Shown: piece after piece, positions 1 to 8,860 of the stretch | Layout of the letters: the number at the start of each line of letters is the position of its first letter | Numbering within the stretch: the stretch's first letter is position 1 | NCBI GenBank assembly: GCA_025356505.1 | Contig: JANXSV010000432.1 | Location: forward strand, 1 to 10,117 | Length of the DNA: 10,117 nt | Source: Methylovirgula sp. | GTDB taxonomy: Bacteria > Pseudomonadota > Alphaproteobacteria > Rhizobiales > Beijerinckiaceae | Direction: 5' to 3' | Position numbers and translations under genes: made by a program | Notes under the pieces: generated by a model | What the model was told of the DNA's origin: nothing | The model's database searches: none | What the model saw: the letters and a program-made list of their open reading frames with translations, nothing else

Positions 1-978
1 GTGGGCGGCGGCGTTGCGGGCGAGAGTTTGCTACAGGCCTTAAGTGCCGGCAAAACTATTGACCTGCGCATTCTCGGTTTTTTCGACGACCGTGGAGACA
101 GCCGCTCGTCTGACACTCTTGCAGGTTATCCTAAGCTTGGCAACGTTGACGAGTTGGTGGAGTTCGCCCGCCGCACATCTCTTGATCTTGTGATCTTCTC
201 CCTGCCCATAACCGCGGAAACCCGCCTGCTGCAAATGCTGCGCAAGCTCTGGGTCCTCCCAATCGATATTCGACTTGCTGCCCACATGAACAAGCTTCGG
301 CTTCGTCCTCGCTCATATTCCTACATCGGGGAAGTACCGGTTCTCGACGTCTTCGATAAGCCCATTGCTGACTGGGACGTTGTGCTCAAGGCGGCGTTTG
401 ACCGTATCGTTGGGACGATAATGCTCATCGGACTGTCGCCGATTATGCTGGCGGTTGCCCTAGGCGTGAAACTGACCTCACGAGGGCCAATTCTATTCAA
501 GCAATTGCGCCACGGCTTCAATAATGAACATATAGAAGTCTATAAATTTCGCTCAATGTACTTAAATCAGCTGGATAATACTGCCCAAAAGCAAGTCACA
601 AAAAATGATCCGCGCGTGACACCTTTCGGCCGCCTTATTCGCAAAACATCGATGGATGAACTGCCGCAGCTTTTTAATGTGGTGTTCAACGGCAACCTGT
701 CTCTCGTCGGCCCCCGCCCACACGCTGTCAGCGGAAAAGCTGCAGGAATGATGTATGACGAGGTGGTCGATGGATATTTCGCACGCCACCGTGTTAAGCC
801 GGGTATTACCGGATGGGCGCAGGTCAATGGCTGGCGCGGCGAGACTGACACGCCGGAAAAAATGCAGTCGCGCGTCGATTATGACCTAAACTATATCGAA
901 AACTGGTCGATTTTTTTCGATTTATACATTTTGCTGATCACGCCCATCTCGTTGGTGCGGGCGAAGAACGCGTATTAA
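1..978 (+). CDS. Undecaprenyl-phosphate sugar-1-phosphate transferase (WcaJ/ExoY type), 5' truncated
   Basis: This enzyme transfers a sugar-1-phosphate (often glucose or galactose) from a UDP-sugar to undecaprenyl phosphate at the inner membrane, the first committed step of exopolysaccharide or capsule repeat-unit assembly. The visible part starts inside a glycine-rich nucleotide-binding (CoA_binding_3-like) domain (GGGVAGE at residues 2-8, then about 1-115). A hydrophobic membrane segment follows at about 134-155, then the bacterial sugar transferase domain. Its marks are KFRSM (182-186), the catalytic Asp-Glu pair D219-E220 in SMDELPQ, VGPRPHA (236-242) and the [12 protein letters not shown] block. 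The family usually has about 450-510 residues with four N-terminal membrane helices. These are missing, so the GTG at base 1 is an internal codon and the true start lies upstream of the window. The donor sugar cannot be told. The stop is TAA at 976-978, and the gene converges on the next one. Confidence 0.93.
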   Translation: MGGGVAGESLLQALSAGKTIDLRILGFFDDRGDSRSSDTLAGYPKLGNVDELVEFARRTSLDLVIFSLPITAETRLLQMLRKLWVLPIDIRLAAHMNKLRLRPRSYSYIGEVPVLDVFDKPIADWDVVLKAAFDRIVGTIMLIGLSPIMLAVALGVKLTSRGPILFKQLRHGFNNEHIEVYKFRSMYLNQLDNTAQKQVTKNDPRVTPFGRLIRKTSMDELPQLFNVVFNGNLSLVGPRPHAVSGKAAGMMYDEVVDGYFARHRVKPGITGWAQVNGWRGETDTPEKMQSRVDYDLNYIENWSIFFDLYILLITPISLVRAKNAY

Positions 979-989
979 TATTCAAATTC

Positions 990-1021
990 AAACACTGTGG
1001 CTCGAACAAGCCACAGTGTTT
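990..1021. terminator. Bidirectional hairpin terminator between convergent genes
   Basis: A perfect 12-bp stem (991-1002 with 1009-1020, extendable by the A990-T1021 pair) closes a 6-base loop. It lies in the 53-bp gap between the convergent sugar transferase and hydrolase genes. On the plus strand it ends in a short run of four T; on the minus strand the distal side is AT-rich (TTGAATTTGAAT). The T tracts are imperfect, but stem strength and position support a shared terminator. Confidence 0.75.
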
Positions 1022-1031
1022 TGAGGAAAAA

Positions 1032-1868
1032 TTACACCCCGTTGCTCTTGAACCAATCCTTCAAGCGATTCCAGCCGTTTTTGGCAGAAGTCTCTGTGTA
1101 GCTCTGTCGATAATCGGCAAAGAAGGCGTGCGGCGTGTCGGGATAAACCACAAACTCGACTGTCTTCCCCGCAAGAGTTGCGGCACTTTTGAGGTCGTCG
1201 AGCGTCGAAACCGGAATTCCGGTATCAACTGCACCATAAAGGCCGAGGACAGGCGCCTTCAAATCTTTGACAAGTTCAATCACTGATTTTGGCTGATTTG
1301 GAGTTGGGTCGCCAGCCACTTTACCGTACCAAGCCACCGCTGCTTTCAGCGCCGGATTGTGTTCCGCATAAAGCCAGGTAATACGACCGCCCCAGCAAAA
1401 TCCGGTAATTCCCAAGCGCGCTGTGTCACCGCCGTCGCCCTTGGCGAAGCTTACGGCCGCATCGACGTCAGCCATAGCTTGATCATCGGAAACCTTGGCC
1501 GCGAAATCATTGATCAAAATTTTGAAGTCTGTGATTTTTGTAGCGTCACCAAATCGCGCAAACAAATCCGGAGCGATGGCATAGTATCCAAGCTTGGCCA
1601 ACCGGCGGCAAACATCTTTAATATGCTCATGTACGGCAAATATTTCATGGATAACCACGATAACGGGCGGCTTTTCAACGCCTTTTGGTTTGGCACGATA
1701 GGCCGGAACCGGCCCAAGCGTGCCCTTCACCTCAACCATGGCGGCATCTAAGCCGTCGTCTGGCGTGATGATCGTCTCGGCTGACAATGGCCTAACGGCG
1801 AGCGTAAAGCCGGCTGCCGTAGCGGCGGTGATAAAGGTGCGGCGCGAGCCTTCAATTTGCGGTGTCAT
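1032..1868 (-). CDS. Tat-exported dienelactone hydrolase family protein
   Basis: An alpha/beta hydrolase of the dienelactone hydrolase (carboxymethylenebutenolidase-like) family, 278 residues from the chosen start. The catalytic triad is visible: nucleophile C158 in GFCWGG, D215 in GAVDTG and H247 in DTPHAFF. The N-terminus carries a twin-arginine signal (SRRTFI, arginines 9-10, then a mild hydrophobic stretch to about residue 30 ending LSA), so export to the periplasm in folded form is likely. The start is the ATG at 1868, preceded by AGGAGA five bases away. An upstream in-frame TTG at 1919 would add 17 residues but lacks such a site and would bury the Tat motif. The substrate is unknown: the family includes many enzymes not acting on dienelactone, and no aromatic-degradation genes are nearby. 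The 70-bp gap after pyrG leaves open whether it has its own promoter or is read from pyrG. Confidence 0.9.
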   Translation of the reverse strand: MTPQIEGSRRTFITAATAAGFTLAVRPLSAETIITPDDGLDAAMVEVKGTLGPVPAYRAKPKGVEKPPVIVVIHEIFAVHEHIKDVCRRLAKLGYYAIAPDLFARFGDATKITDFKILINDFAAKVSDDQAMADVDAAVSFAKGDGGDTARLGITGFCWGGRITWLYAEHNPALKAAVAWYGKVAGDPTPNQPKSVIELVKDLKAPVLGLYGAVDTGIPVSTLDDLKSAATLAGKTVEFVVYPDTPHAFFADYRQSYTETSAKNGWNRLKDWFKSNGV

Positions 1869-1873
1869 TCGTG

Positions 1874-1879
1874 TCTCCT
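1874..1879 (-). promoter_or_regulatory. Ribosome binding site fixing the hydrolase start
   Basis: On the minus strand AGGAGA lies five bases before the ATG at 1868. It decides for this start over the upstream in-frame TTG at 1919, and so places the twin-arginine signal at the true N-terminus. Confidence 0.8.
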
Positions 1880-1896
1880 GATTGTTTCCAACCAGA

Positions 1897-1924
1897 GAGA
1901 TAGGCGAACTCAGCCGCAAGGCAA
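1897..1924 (-). promoter_or_regulatory. Possible promoter of the dienelactone hydrolase gene
   Basis: On the minus strand TTGCCT (1919-1924) and TATCTC (1897-1902) are 16 bases apart, giving a start about 20-25 bases before the ribosome binding site. The matches to the sigma-70 consensus are partial, so this is a suggestion only. No clear intrinsic terminator separates pyrG from this gene. Confidence 0.3.
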
Positions 1925-1938
1925 GCGCTCAGCAGCTT

Positions 1939-3579
<1,641 letters not shown>

Positions 3580-3664
3580 CTATCCTGCTTTGATCGATTC
3601 GTGGATAACTTTTTTCAGCAATTCACAGGCCAAGCGCCAAAATGCCGGAGCACAGTTGATCGCT

Positions 3665-3692
3665 CAACAAAAAGGGCCGGTAAACCGGCCCT
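3665..3692 (-). terminator. Intrinsic terminator of secG
   Basis: Read on the minus strand, a perfect 8-bp GC-rich stem (AGGGCCGG with CCGGCCCT, 3673-3680 and 3685-3692) with a four-base loop runs straight into TTTTTGTTG. It stands 25 bases after the secG stop. It is a textbook Rho-independent terminator and separates secG from pyrG. Confidence 0.9.
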
Positions 3693-3716
3693 GTCGTGAA
3701 CCATTTTCAGCATGTT

Positions 3717-4109
3717 CTACTTTGACAATGGAGCTTCTGGCTGAGCTGGCGCAGCCGGAGCAGCTTTCTGTTCCTGATCTTTCAACGTTTTACCCAAATC
3801 AAATCCACCGCCAGCAGGCGCGCCAGAAGGATTTGCGGGTGCCGTCTTGGCTGCAGGGACACTTTCCAAAATCGATTTCCCATTACGGCTGTAGCCAGCC
3901 AGAATCGTCAGGCTGAGCGACGTTATAAAGAAGAGTGTGGCCAGAATTCCGGTTGCGCGGGTAAGTGCGTTTGCCTGGGCTCTGCCAGTCATGAACCCGC
4001 CTCCGCCGCCGCCCGAACCAAGGGCACCGCCTTCAGAACGTTGAAGTAGCACCACACCAACCAAAGCCAACACGATCAAGAGGTGAATAACAATAAGTAC
4101 CTGTTGCAT
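3717..4109 (-). CDS. secG: Preprotein translocase subunit SecG
   Basis: A small inner-membrane partner of SecY and SecE that aids SecA-driven protein export. With the chosen start it has 130 residues. Membrane helix 1 is at about 2-22 (MQQVLIVIHLLIVLALVGVV), followed by the conserved cytoplasmic LLQRSEGGALG loop with a run of six glycines (33-38). Helix 2 is at about 54-73. The remaining tail of about 55 residues is rich in Ala, Pro, Lys and Gln, a common alphaproteobacterial extension absent from the shorter E. coli protein. The ATG at 4109 is preferred over an in-frame ATG at 4133: it puts the first helix at the N-terminus as in relatives, and a GGATGGA element precedes it. It lies downstream of tpiA, 150 bases away, with no strong terminator in between, so read-through from tpiA is possible. 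Confidence 0.95.
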   Translation of the reverse strand: MQQVLIVIHLLIVLALVGVVLLQRSEGGALGSGGGGGGFMTGRAQANALTRATGILATLFFITSLSLTILAGYSRNGKSILESVPAAKTAPANPSGAPAGGGFDLGKTLKDQEQKAAPAAPAQPEAPLSK

Positions 4110-4259
4110 AAATCCATCCAGCACTACGCACATCTGCGCGCCATCAAATATGACCGCGCTTCTACAAGATTGGTTGACGTTTGCCTAGAGGTTTCAAGGT
4201 TTAAAGCTTCAGAGATCTCACTCTAAACGGCCTGGTAGAAGCCTAGAAGCTCGCAGTGC

Positions 4260-5006
4260 CTAACGATACGCCCCCACGATGCCCAGAAAATCGGCGGCCA
4301 TCAGGCTGGCCCCTCCCACCAGAGCTCCATTTACATGCGGCACAGACATCAGCGCTCTAGCGTTCGACGATTTAACGGAGCCGCCATAAAGAATACGCAT
4401 CTTCGCACCCTCGGCACCATGCGAGGCCTCAAGCTGCGTTCGCACGAAAGCGTGAACCTCCGCAACGTCCGCAACGCTCGGAACCAAGCCAGTGCCAATG
4501 GCCCATACCGGCTCGTATGCTATGACGATCTGTCCGGCGGTTCCTGGAGGTACAGATCCGGCAAGCTGACTTCCGACAATCCCCAGCGTCGATCCTGCTT
4601 CACGCTGAGCCCGCGTTTCCCCGATACAAATGATGGCGATAAGTCCAGCCCTGAGCGCCGCCTCTGCTTTAGCTTTAACCACGACATCCGTTTCACCATG
4701 ATCGGCCCGCCGCTCGGAATGCCCAACGATAACGGCAGAAGCCCCCGCGTCTTTCAACATTTCCGCTGACACGTCACCGGTGTGTGCTCCTGAAGCCATT
4801 GCGTGGCAATCCTGACCACCTATCAAAACTGAGCTCTCATTGGCTTTCCGCACGGCCTGGGCCACCAAAATACTCGGCGGACAAATCATGACGTCGACCT
4901 GGGCCCTTAGGGCGTCATCGATGCCTGCGCCGATGAGGTCTATTTGTTCTAGACTTGCCGCAAGGCCATTCATTTTCCAGTTTCCCGCTACCAATGGCTT
5001 TTGCAT
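4260..5006 (-). CDS. tpiA: Triosephosphate isomerase
   Basis: Interconverts dihydroxyacetone phosphate and glyceraldehyde 3-phosphate in glycolysis and gluconeogenesis in the cytosol. The protein has 248 residues, normal for this single TIM-barrel family. The active-site residues are all visible: K11 in GNWKMNG, electrophile H96 in VGHSERR and the base E165 in [11 protein letters not shown] with its mobile loop. The phosphate-binding GGSVK follows near the C-terminus. The start is the ATG at 5006, with AAGGAG seven bases before it; an in-frame ATG at 5027 would add seven residues without family support. It is transcribed divergently from ppiD and upstream of secG. Confidence 0.98.
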   Translation of the reverse strand: MQKPLVAGNWKMNGLAASLEQIDLIGAGIDDALRAQVDVMICPPSILVAQAVRKANESSVLIGGQDCHAMASGAHTGDVSAEMLKDAGASAVIVGHSERRADHGETDVVVKAKAEAALRAGLIAIICIGETRAQREAGSTLGIVGSQLAGSVPPGTAGQIVIAYEPVWAIGTGLVPSVADVAEVHAFVRTQLEASHGAEGAKMRILYGGSVKSSNARALMSVPHVNGALVGGASLMAADFLGIVGAYR

Positions 5007-5013
5007 GCCTAAA

Positions 5014-5019
5014 CTCCTT
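5014..5019 (-). promoter_or_regulatory. Ribosome binding site fixing the tpiA start
   Basis: On the minus strand AAGGAG lies seven bases before the ATG at 5006. It rules out the longer in-frame start at 5027, which would place this site inside the coding region. Confidence 0.8.
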
Positions 5020-5034
5020 GATCCCACTTTTAGG

Positions 5035-5063
5035 GCGATATCAGAACATCAACGAGTGATCAA
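5035..5063 (-). promoter_or_regulatory. Possible tpiA promoter
   Basis: On the minus strand TTGATC (5058-5063) and TATCGC (5035-5040) are separated by 17 bases, which would start a leader of roughly 20-25 bases before the tpiA ATG. The -35 match is fair (four of six) and the -10 is poor (three of six). Its support is mainly position and spacing within the divergent region. Confidence 0.3.
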
Positions 5064-5095
5064 AGAAAATGCTCTCTCGGCATGAATTCTGCGGA

Positions 5096-5124
5096 TTGCG
5101 TGACCGCAGCCTCATCCCTATAGT
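5096..5124 (+). promoter_or_regulatory. Putative sigma-70 promoter of ppiD-trpE
   Basis: TTGCGT (5096-5101) and TATAGT (5119-5124) are 17 bases apart, the ideal spacing, and lie about 60 bases before the ppiD ATG. The predicted start falls near 5131, within a small hairpin (GCGCCG 5125-5130 with CGGCGC 5134-5139). No other plus-strand promoter is evident before trpE, so it probably drives both genes. Confidence 0.6.
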
Positions 5125-5181
5125 GCGCCGCCACGGCGCTGCACTCGCATGCACCAATATTACTGTTCCGGAATTTTACTA

Positions 5182-7077
5182 ATGTTAAACGCTATGCGAA
5201 ATCTCACCAGCAACTGGATCGGCAGAACTATCCTTTCGCTGGTGATGGGCTTCATCATGTTGAGTTTTGTTGTTTGGGGCATAGGCGATGTCTTTCGCGG
5301 CTTCGGCTCAAATAATCTCGCAAAGGTTGGCAGTTCGGAAATTACGACCGCGGCATTTAAGCGAAATTTTGATCAGCAGATCCAGGCTGCCCAGCAACAA
5401 GCGCGCCGCAATATCACGCCCGATGAGGCTCGCCGCGCCGGTCTCGATAGGCTTGCCCTTAATAAGATGATCGCGGACAACGCTCTCGATCAAAAAGCGC
5501 AAGCTTTGTCTCTCGGAATGTCAAACGAATCTGTGGCAAAAATCATCGGACAGGACCCCGGTTTCAAAGGCATATCCGGCACCTTTGACAAAAAGCGTTT
5601 CGACGATGCGATGCGCAACTCTGGGTATTCTGAGCCTGAATTCGTCAACGAAGAACGACGTACTTATCTCCGGCGCGAAATTGCTGTCTCACTCGCTGCC
5701 GATCCTAAGGTTCCGGACGTTCTGCTGGACGCTTACAACGCTTACACTGGCGAAGTACGGAGCATCGAATATATCGCCCTTCCCGCTTCCAGCGTGGGGG
5801 AGATACCGCCGCCCGACGACGCGACTCTGAAAGCCTTTTTCGAAGGCAGAAAAGCCGAATTTCGCGCTCCCGAATATCGCAACATCACGATGCTCAGCCT
5901 AAGCCCATCAGCTTTGGCCAAGGCTGACGCGATATCCGATGGTGACGTATCAGCTGCCTATGAGCGCGCCAAAGACAAGCGATTTACCACAGTGGAAACG
6001 CGAAAGCTCGAGCAGATCGTGTTTCCGACCGAGGCCGACGCTAAAGCTGCGTCTGACAAAATTAAAGCCGGCACTGGCTTTGCTCAGGTCGCGGACGAAG
6101 CTAAGCTTAAACCGATCGACCTCGGCATCAAAAAGCAATCCGAGATGATCGACAAAGCGGTGGCTGACGCTAGCTTTTCTCTGGCCGCAGACGCCGTGAG
6201 CGAACCTGTCAAAACCACGCTCGGCTTTGCTTTGGTTCATGTTCTGGCAATCACACCTACGTCGGTTAAAAGTCTCGCAGAAGCGGCGCCCGTCCTTCGA
6301 GAAGAACTGGCATTGGAGCGGGCAAAAGCCGAAATTCAGACGCTTCACGACAAAATCGAAGATCAGCGCACTTCAGGAAAATCCTTGACCGACGCAGCGA
6401 AGGCGGCGGGCGTCGAAGTCATAACCTTAGACGGCGTAGACGCAACAGGGCTCGATAAAAGCGGCAAACCTCGTTTAGCTATTTCTGAAACCGCACCGTT
6501 GCTAAAAGCTGTTTTCGCGTCGGATATCGGCGTCGACAACGAGACTATTCTGAACCGCGACGGAGGATTCACCTGGTTTGAAGTGCAAAAAATTGAACTT
6601 TCACGAGAGCGCACTCTGGATGAAGTCAAAGACCGCGTTGTGAACACATGGACGGACAGTCAAACCGCAAGAAAGCTTGGGGAAGCAGCCGCTGACGCTG
6701 TTAAAAAACTCAACGCGGGCACAAGCTTAAATGACATTGCCGTCAGCCTCGGCAATCAGACAATCAAGTCAGCTTCAAATATTTCGCGCGGCGGCAAATC
6801 AGAACTTGCTCCAAATTTCGTAGCTCAGGTGTTTAATCAGCCTTTAAATGGCGCAGCCTCTGTAGCATTGGCCGATGGCACGCGGGCTGTGTTTAGAATC
6901 ACGGAATCAAAGGTCGCACCTCTAGATCATGCGGCTCCCGCAACAAAGCAAATATCCGAGCAGCTTAAAGCAAGCATCGCCGATGATATCATTGCTCAAT
7001 ATTTGACGAAGCTCCAAACCGATCTCGGCGTGACGATCAACGATCAGGTCTACAACCAAATCATCGGTCAGAAGTGA
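5182..7077 (+). CDS. ppiD: Membrane-anchored periplasmic peptidyl-prolyl isomerase / SurA-N chaperone (PpiD-like)
   Basis: A foldase anchored in the inner membrane that meets secreted proteins leaving the Sec channel. It has 631 residues from the ATG at 5182. A short cytoplasmic start (MLNAMRNLTSNWIGR) leads into one membrane helix at about residues 13-34, followed by VWGIGDVFRGF, typical of alphaproteobacterial PpiD. A SurA-N/PpiD-like chaperone region spans about 45-190. A divergent parvulin domain is seen at about 275-359 (LEQIVFP at 276-282, closing FALVHVLAITP), with a long helical C-terminal part. The parvulin domain is degenerate by eye, so isomerase activity is uncertain; chaperone function is safer. 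An in-frame ATG at 5149 exists but would place 11 non-conserved residues ahead of the conserved N-terminus; a GGA sits nine bases before 5182. trpE follows after 10 bases. Confidence 0.93.
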   Translation: MLNAMRNLTSNWIGRTILSLVMGFIMLSFVVWGIGDVFRGFGSNNLAKVGSSEITTAAFKRNFDQQIQAAQQQARRNITPDEARRAGLDRLALNKMIADNALDQKAQALSLGMSNESVAKIIGQDPGFKGISGTFDKKRFDDAMRNSGYSEPEFVNEERRTYLRREIAVSLAADPKVPDVLLDAYNAYTGEVRSIEYIALPASSVGEIPPPDDATLKAFFEGRKAEFRAPEYRNITMLSLSPSALAKADAISDGDVSAAYERAKDKRFTTVETRKLEQIVFPTEADAKAASDKIKAGTGFAQVADEAKLKPIDLGIKKQSEMIDKAVADASFSLAADAVSEPVKTTLGFALVHVLAITPTSVKSLAEAAPVLREELALERAKAEIQTLHDKIEDQRTSGKSLTDAAKAAGVEVITLDGVDATGLDKSGKPRLAISETAPLLKAVFASDIGVDNETILNRDGGFTWFEVQKIELSRERTLDEVKDRVVNTWTDSQTARKLGEAAADAVKKLNAGTSLNDIAVSLGNQTIKSASNISRGGKSELAPNFVAQVFNQPLNGAASVALADGTRAVFRITESKVAPLDHAAPATKQISEQLKASIADDIIAQYLTKLQTDLGVTINDQVYNQIIGQK

Positions 7078-7087
7078 GCTGCAAAAA

Positions 7088-8605
7088 ATGACCGAAGCGG
7101 CAGAGACAAATTTCGAACGCGTCTATCGCTCCGGCGTGGCGCAAGTTATCACTTCAACTTTGATTGCTGATCTCGAAACGCCTGTTTCTGCTTTCCTGAA
7201 ACTGTCTGAGGGCCGTTCCGGAAACATTTTTCTGCTAGAATCGGTTGAAGGTGGCGCGATACGTGGCCGCTATTCGATGATTGGTCTCGACCCGGATCTC
7301 ATATGGCGCTGTACTGGCGACAGCTCAGAAATAAACCGCGCGGCGCTTCACACGGCAGATCAGTTTGAACCCTGTCCAAAAAAACCTCTGGAGGCGCTAC
7401 GAGACCTTTTGAGCGAATCTGCAATAGACCTCCCGGGCACGCTTCCGCCGATGTCTGCAGGCGTTTTTGGGTATCTCGGATATGACATGGTCCGGCAGAT
7501 GGAAGACTTGGCACCGCCAAAGGTTGATCCGATTGGCGTACCAGATGCAATCCTTATGCGCCCCACAGTTATGGTCATTTTCGACGCTGTCAAAGATGAG
7601 ATAACTTTGGTCACCCCGGTTCGGCCCAAGTCCGGCGTGTCTGCGAAAGCAGCCTCAGAGACTGCGCAAGACCGTCTCGACGCGATCATTACAAGGTTGG
7701 AAGGCCCCCTAAATCACTCTCCCGTGTCAGCAAATCCTTTTCTTAAGGCGAAAACACCTGTCTCGAACACCAGCGAGGCAGAGTTTCATGCAATGGTCCA
7801 CACCGCTAAAGAATATATCCGCGCAGGAGATATTTTTCAGGTCGTCCTGTCACAGCGTTTTACGTCTGATTATGAGCTGCCGCCGTTTTCCCTGTATCGG
7901 GCACTGCGCCGCGTAAACCCCTCGCCGTTTTTATGTTACCTCGATTTCGGTGGTTTCCAGATTGTCGTTTCGAGCCCGGAAATCCTCGTCCGGGTACGCG
8001 AGGGAACTGTCACGATCCGTCCCATCGCCGGCACGCGGCCGCGCGGTAAAACTGGCGCAGAAGATGCGGCCCTTGCAGCAGAACTGCTCGCCGATCCCAA
8101 AGAACGGTCCGAACACCTGATGCTGCTTGACCTTGGTAGAAATGATGTGGGACGTGTTGCGAAGGTCGGAACTGTGAACGTCACGGATAAGTTTTTTATC
8201 GAGAACTATAGTCATGTCATGCACATAGTGTCCAATGTGGAAGGAAAACTCGATCCAAAACATGATAATCTGACGGCGCTGGCAGCGGGCTTTCCTGCTG
8301 GAACGGTGTCAGGTGCTCCAAAGGTTCGCGCAATGCAAATCATTGACGAACTTGAAAAAGACAAGCGCGGTATTTACGCCGGATGCGTAGGCTATTTTGG
8401 CGCTAATTCTGACATGGATACCTGCATCGTGTTGCGGACTTCAGTGGTTAAAGACGGCAAAATGCACGTGCAAGCAGGAGCAGGTGTGGTCTACGACTCA
8501 ATCCCGGAAAATGAAGCGGCAGAATGCGTAAACAAAGCCAAGGCACTTTTCAGGGCCGCTGAAGAGGCCGTCCGCTTCGCTAGCCGCAGCTCAAAAGGTC
8601 AATAA
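7088..8605 (+). CDS. trpE: Anthranilate synthase component I
   Basis: Converts chorismate to anthranilate using ammonia supplied by TrpG, the first committed step of tryptophan synthesis. It has 505 residues, a stand-alone TrpE rather than the TrpE-TrpG fusion found in Rhizobiaceae. The N-terminal domain carries the LLES motif (49-52) and RYSMIG downstream, the site where tryptophan binds for feedback inhibition in characterised enzymes. The C-terminal chorismate-binding domain shows IAGTRPRG (313-320), LDLGRND (347-353), SHVMHIVSNVEG and GTVSGAPK (405-412). The ATG at 7088 is 10 bases after the ppiD stop, so the two are very likely co-transcribed; the ribosome binding site is weak, which fits translational coupling. 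trpG does not follow directly: a tRNA gene and an integrase do. Confidence 0.97.
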   Translation: MTEAAETNFERVYRSGVAQVITSTLIADLETPVSAFLKLSEGRSGNIFLLESVEGGAIRGRYSMIGLDPDLIWRCTGDSSEINRAALHTADQFEPCPKKPLEALRDLLSESAIDLPGTLPPMSAGVFGYLGYDMVRQMEDLAPPKVDPIGVPDAILMRPTVMVIFDAVKDEITLVTPVRPKSGVSAKAASETAQDRLDAIITRLEGPLNHSPVSANPFLKAKTPVSNTSEAEFHAMVHTAKEYIRAGDIFQVVLSQRFTSDYELPPFSLYRALRRVNPSPFLCYLDFGGFQIVVSSPEILVRVREGTVTIRPIAGTRPRGKTGAEDAALAAELLADPKERSEHLMLLDLGRNDVGRVAKVGTVNVTDKFFIENYSHVMHIVSNVEGKLDPKHDNLTALAAGFPAGTVSGAPKVRAMQIIDELEKDKRGIYAGCVGYFGANSDMDTCIVLRTSVVKDGKMHVQAGAGVVYDSIPENEAAECVNKAKALFRAAEEAVRFASRSSKGQ

Positions 8606-8629
8606 ACGCAAACGCACGGGAAAAAGAGG

Positions 8630-8658
8630 TTGCGAATCCGGTCTCTTGAATGTATCCA
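8630..8658 (+). promoter_or_regulatory. Putative promoter of tRNA-Thr
   Basis: TTGCGA (8630-8635) and TATCCA (8653-8658) have a 17-base spacer. The predicted start, about 8665, lies only a few bases before the mature tRNA 5' end at 8669. The good spacing and very short leader make this a reasonable dedicated tRNA promoter just after trpE. Confidence 0.55.
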
Positions 8659-8668
8659 AACCTCATGT

Positions 8669-8744
8669 GCCGGTTTAGCTCAGTTGGTAGAGCAGCCGAT
8701 TTGTAATCGGCAGGTCGCGAGTTCGAGTCCTGCAGCCGGCACCA
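8669..8744 (+). tRNA. tRNA-Thr (anticodon UGU)
   Basis: A 76-base cloverleaf with encoded CCA. The acceptor is GCCGGTT (8669-8675) with AGCCGGC (8734-8740). The D arm is GCTC/GAGC, and the anticodon stem is GCCGA/TCGGC with loop TTTGTAA (8700-8706), anticodon TGT at 8702-8704, reading ACA. The T loop TTCGAGT (8722-8728) is normal. The T stem GCGAG (8717-8721) with CCTGC (8729-8733) is odd: A8720 faces C8730 (mismatch), and G8719 pairs with T8731 as a wobble. The acceptor has a T-G wobble at 8674/8735. All unusual bases lie on the 3' side, next to an integrase gene. Confidence 0.95.
8722..8744 (+). other. Likely attachment site (att junction) in the tRNA 3' end
   Basis: Integrases of the P4/DUF4102 family commonly recombine within the 3' end of tRNA genes, and such an integrase lies 185 bases downstream. 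The T loop to CCA segment is therefore the most likely junction between chromosome and element. The exact core cannot be drawn because the second copy lies outside the window. Confidence 0.4.
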
Positions 8745-8772
8745 CTTCCCCTTTTTAAGCCATCCAGAGAAG

Positions 8773-8788
8773 TCCGAAAACGTTCGGA
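8773..8788. repeat. Small hairpin downstream of tRNA-Thr
   Basis: TCCGAA (8773-8778) and TTCGGA (8783-8788) form a 6-bp stem with a four-base loop, extendable by a G-T and an A-T pair. It stands about 30 bases after the tRNA and is followed by AT-rich DNA with no clean T run. It may help end the tRNA transcript; the run of five T at 8752-8756 lies before it, not after. Confidence 0.35.
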
Positions 8789-8860
8789 TTGCATTGATTT
8801 TGTTAAATAAATTCCGCATTCTTTCGCGGAGATGGTCTAAACACGTTCAATGACGTGCCA

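Noticed and set aside
1359..1751. Open frame of 130 codons on the plus strand inside the dienelactone hydrolase gene
   Set aside because: Antisense to an intact gene with a full catalytic triad; no resemblance to a known protein.
3600..3608. DnaA-box-like sequence upstream of pyrG (TTATCCACG on the minus strand, eight of nine bases)
   Set aside because: A single near-match is expected by chance every few kilobases; there is no cluster of boxes, no AT-rich unwinding region and no origin genes.
4158..4242. Inverted repeat GCTTCTAC (4158-4165) and GTAGAAGC (4235-4242) between tpiA and secG
   Set aside because: The arms are only 8 bases and about 70 bases apart, with no T run; a chance match in a 150-bp gap is plausible.
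4335..4769. Open frame of 144 codons on the plus strand antisense to tpiA
   Set aside because: It lies wholly inside a complete tpiA with all catalytic residues; its product is Arg/Ser-rich with no recognisable domain, as expected of a shadow frame.
5950..6348. Open frame of 132 codons on the minus strand inside ppiD
   Set aside because: Fully contained in the parvulin-coding part of ppiD, no ribosome binding site or family resemblance seen.
8626..8664. Possible trpE terminator from GAGGTT (8626-8631) and AACCTC (8659-8664)
   Set aside because: The loop is 27 bases, no T tract follows, and the segment overlaps the better-supported tRNA promoter.
8787..8799. IHF-like site near the putative attachment region
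   Set aside because: The minus strand matches WATCAA (AATCAA), but the second half TTR is not matched at the required spacing.
8842..8857. Dyad CACGT/ACGTG upstream of the integrase promoter
   Set aside because: Only 5-bp arms around a 6-base centre; too weak to call an operator without comparison to relatives.
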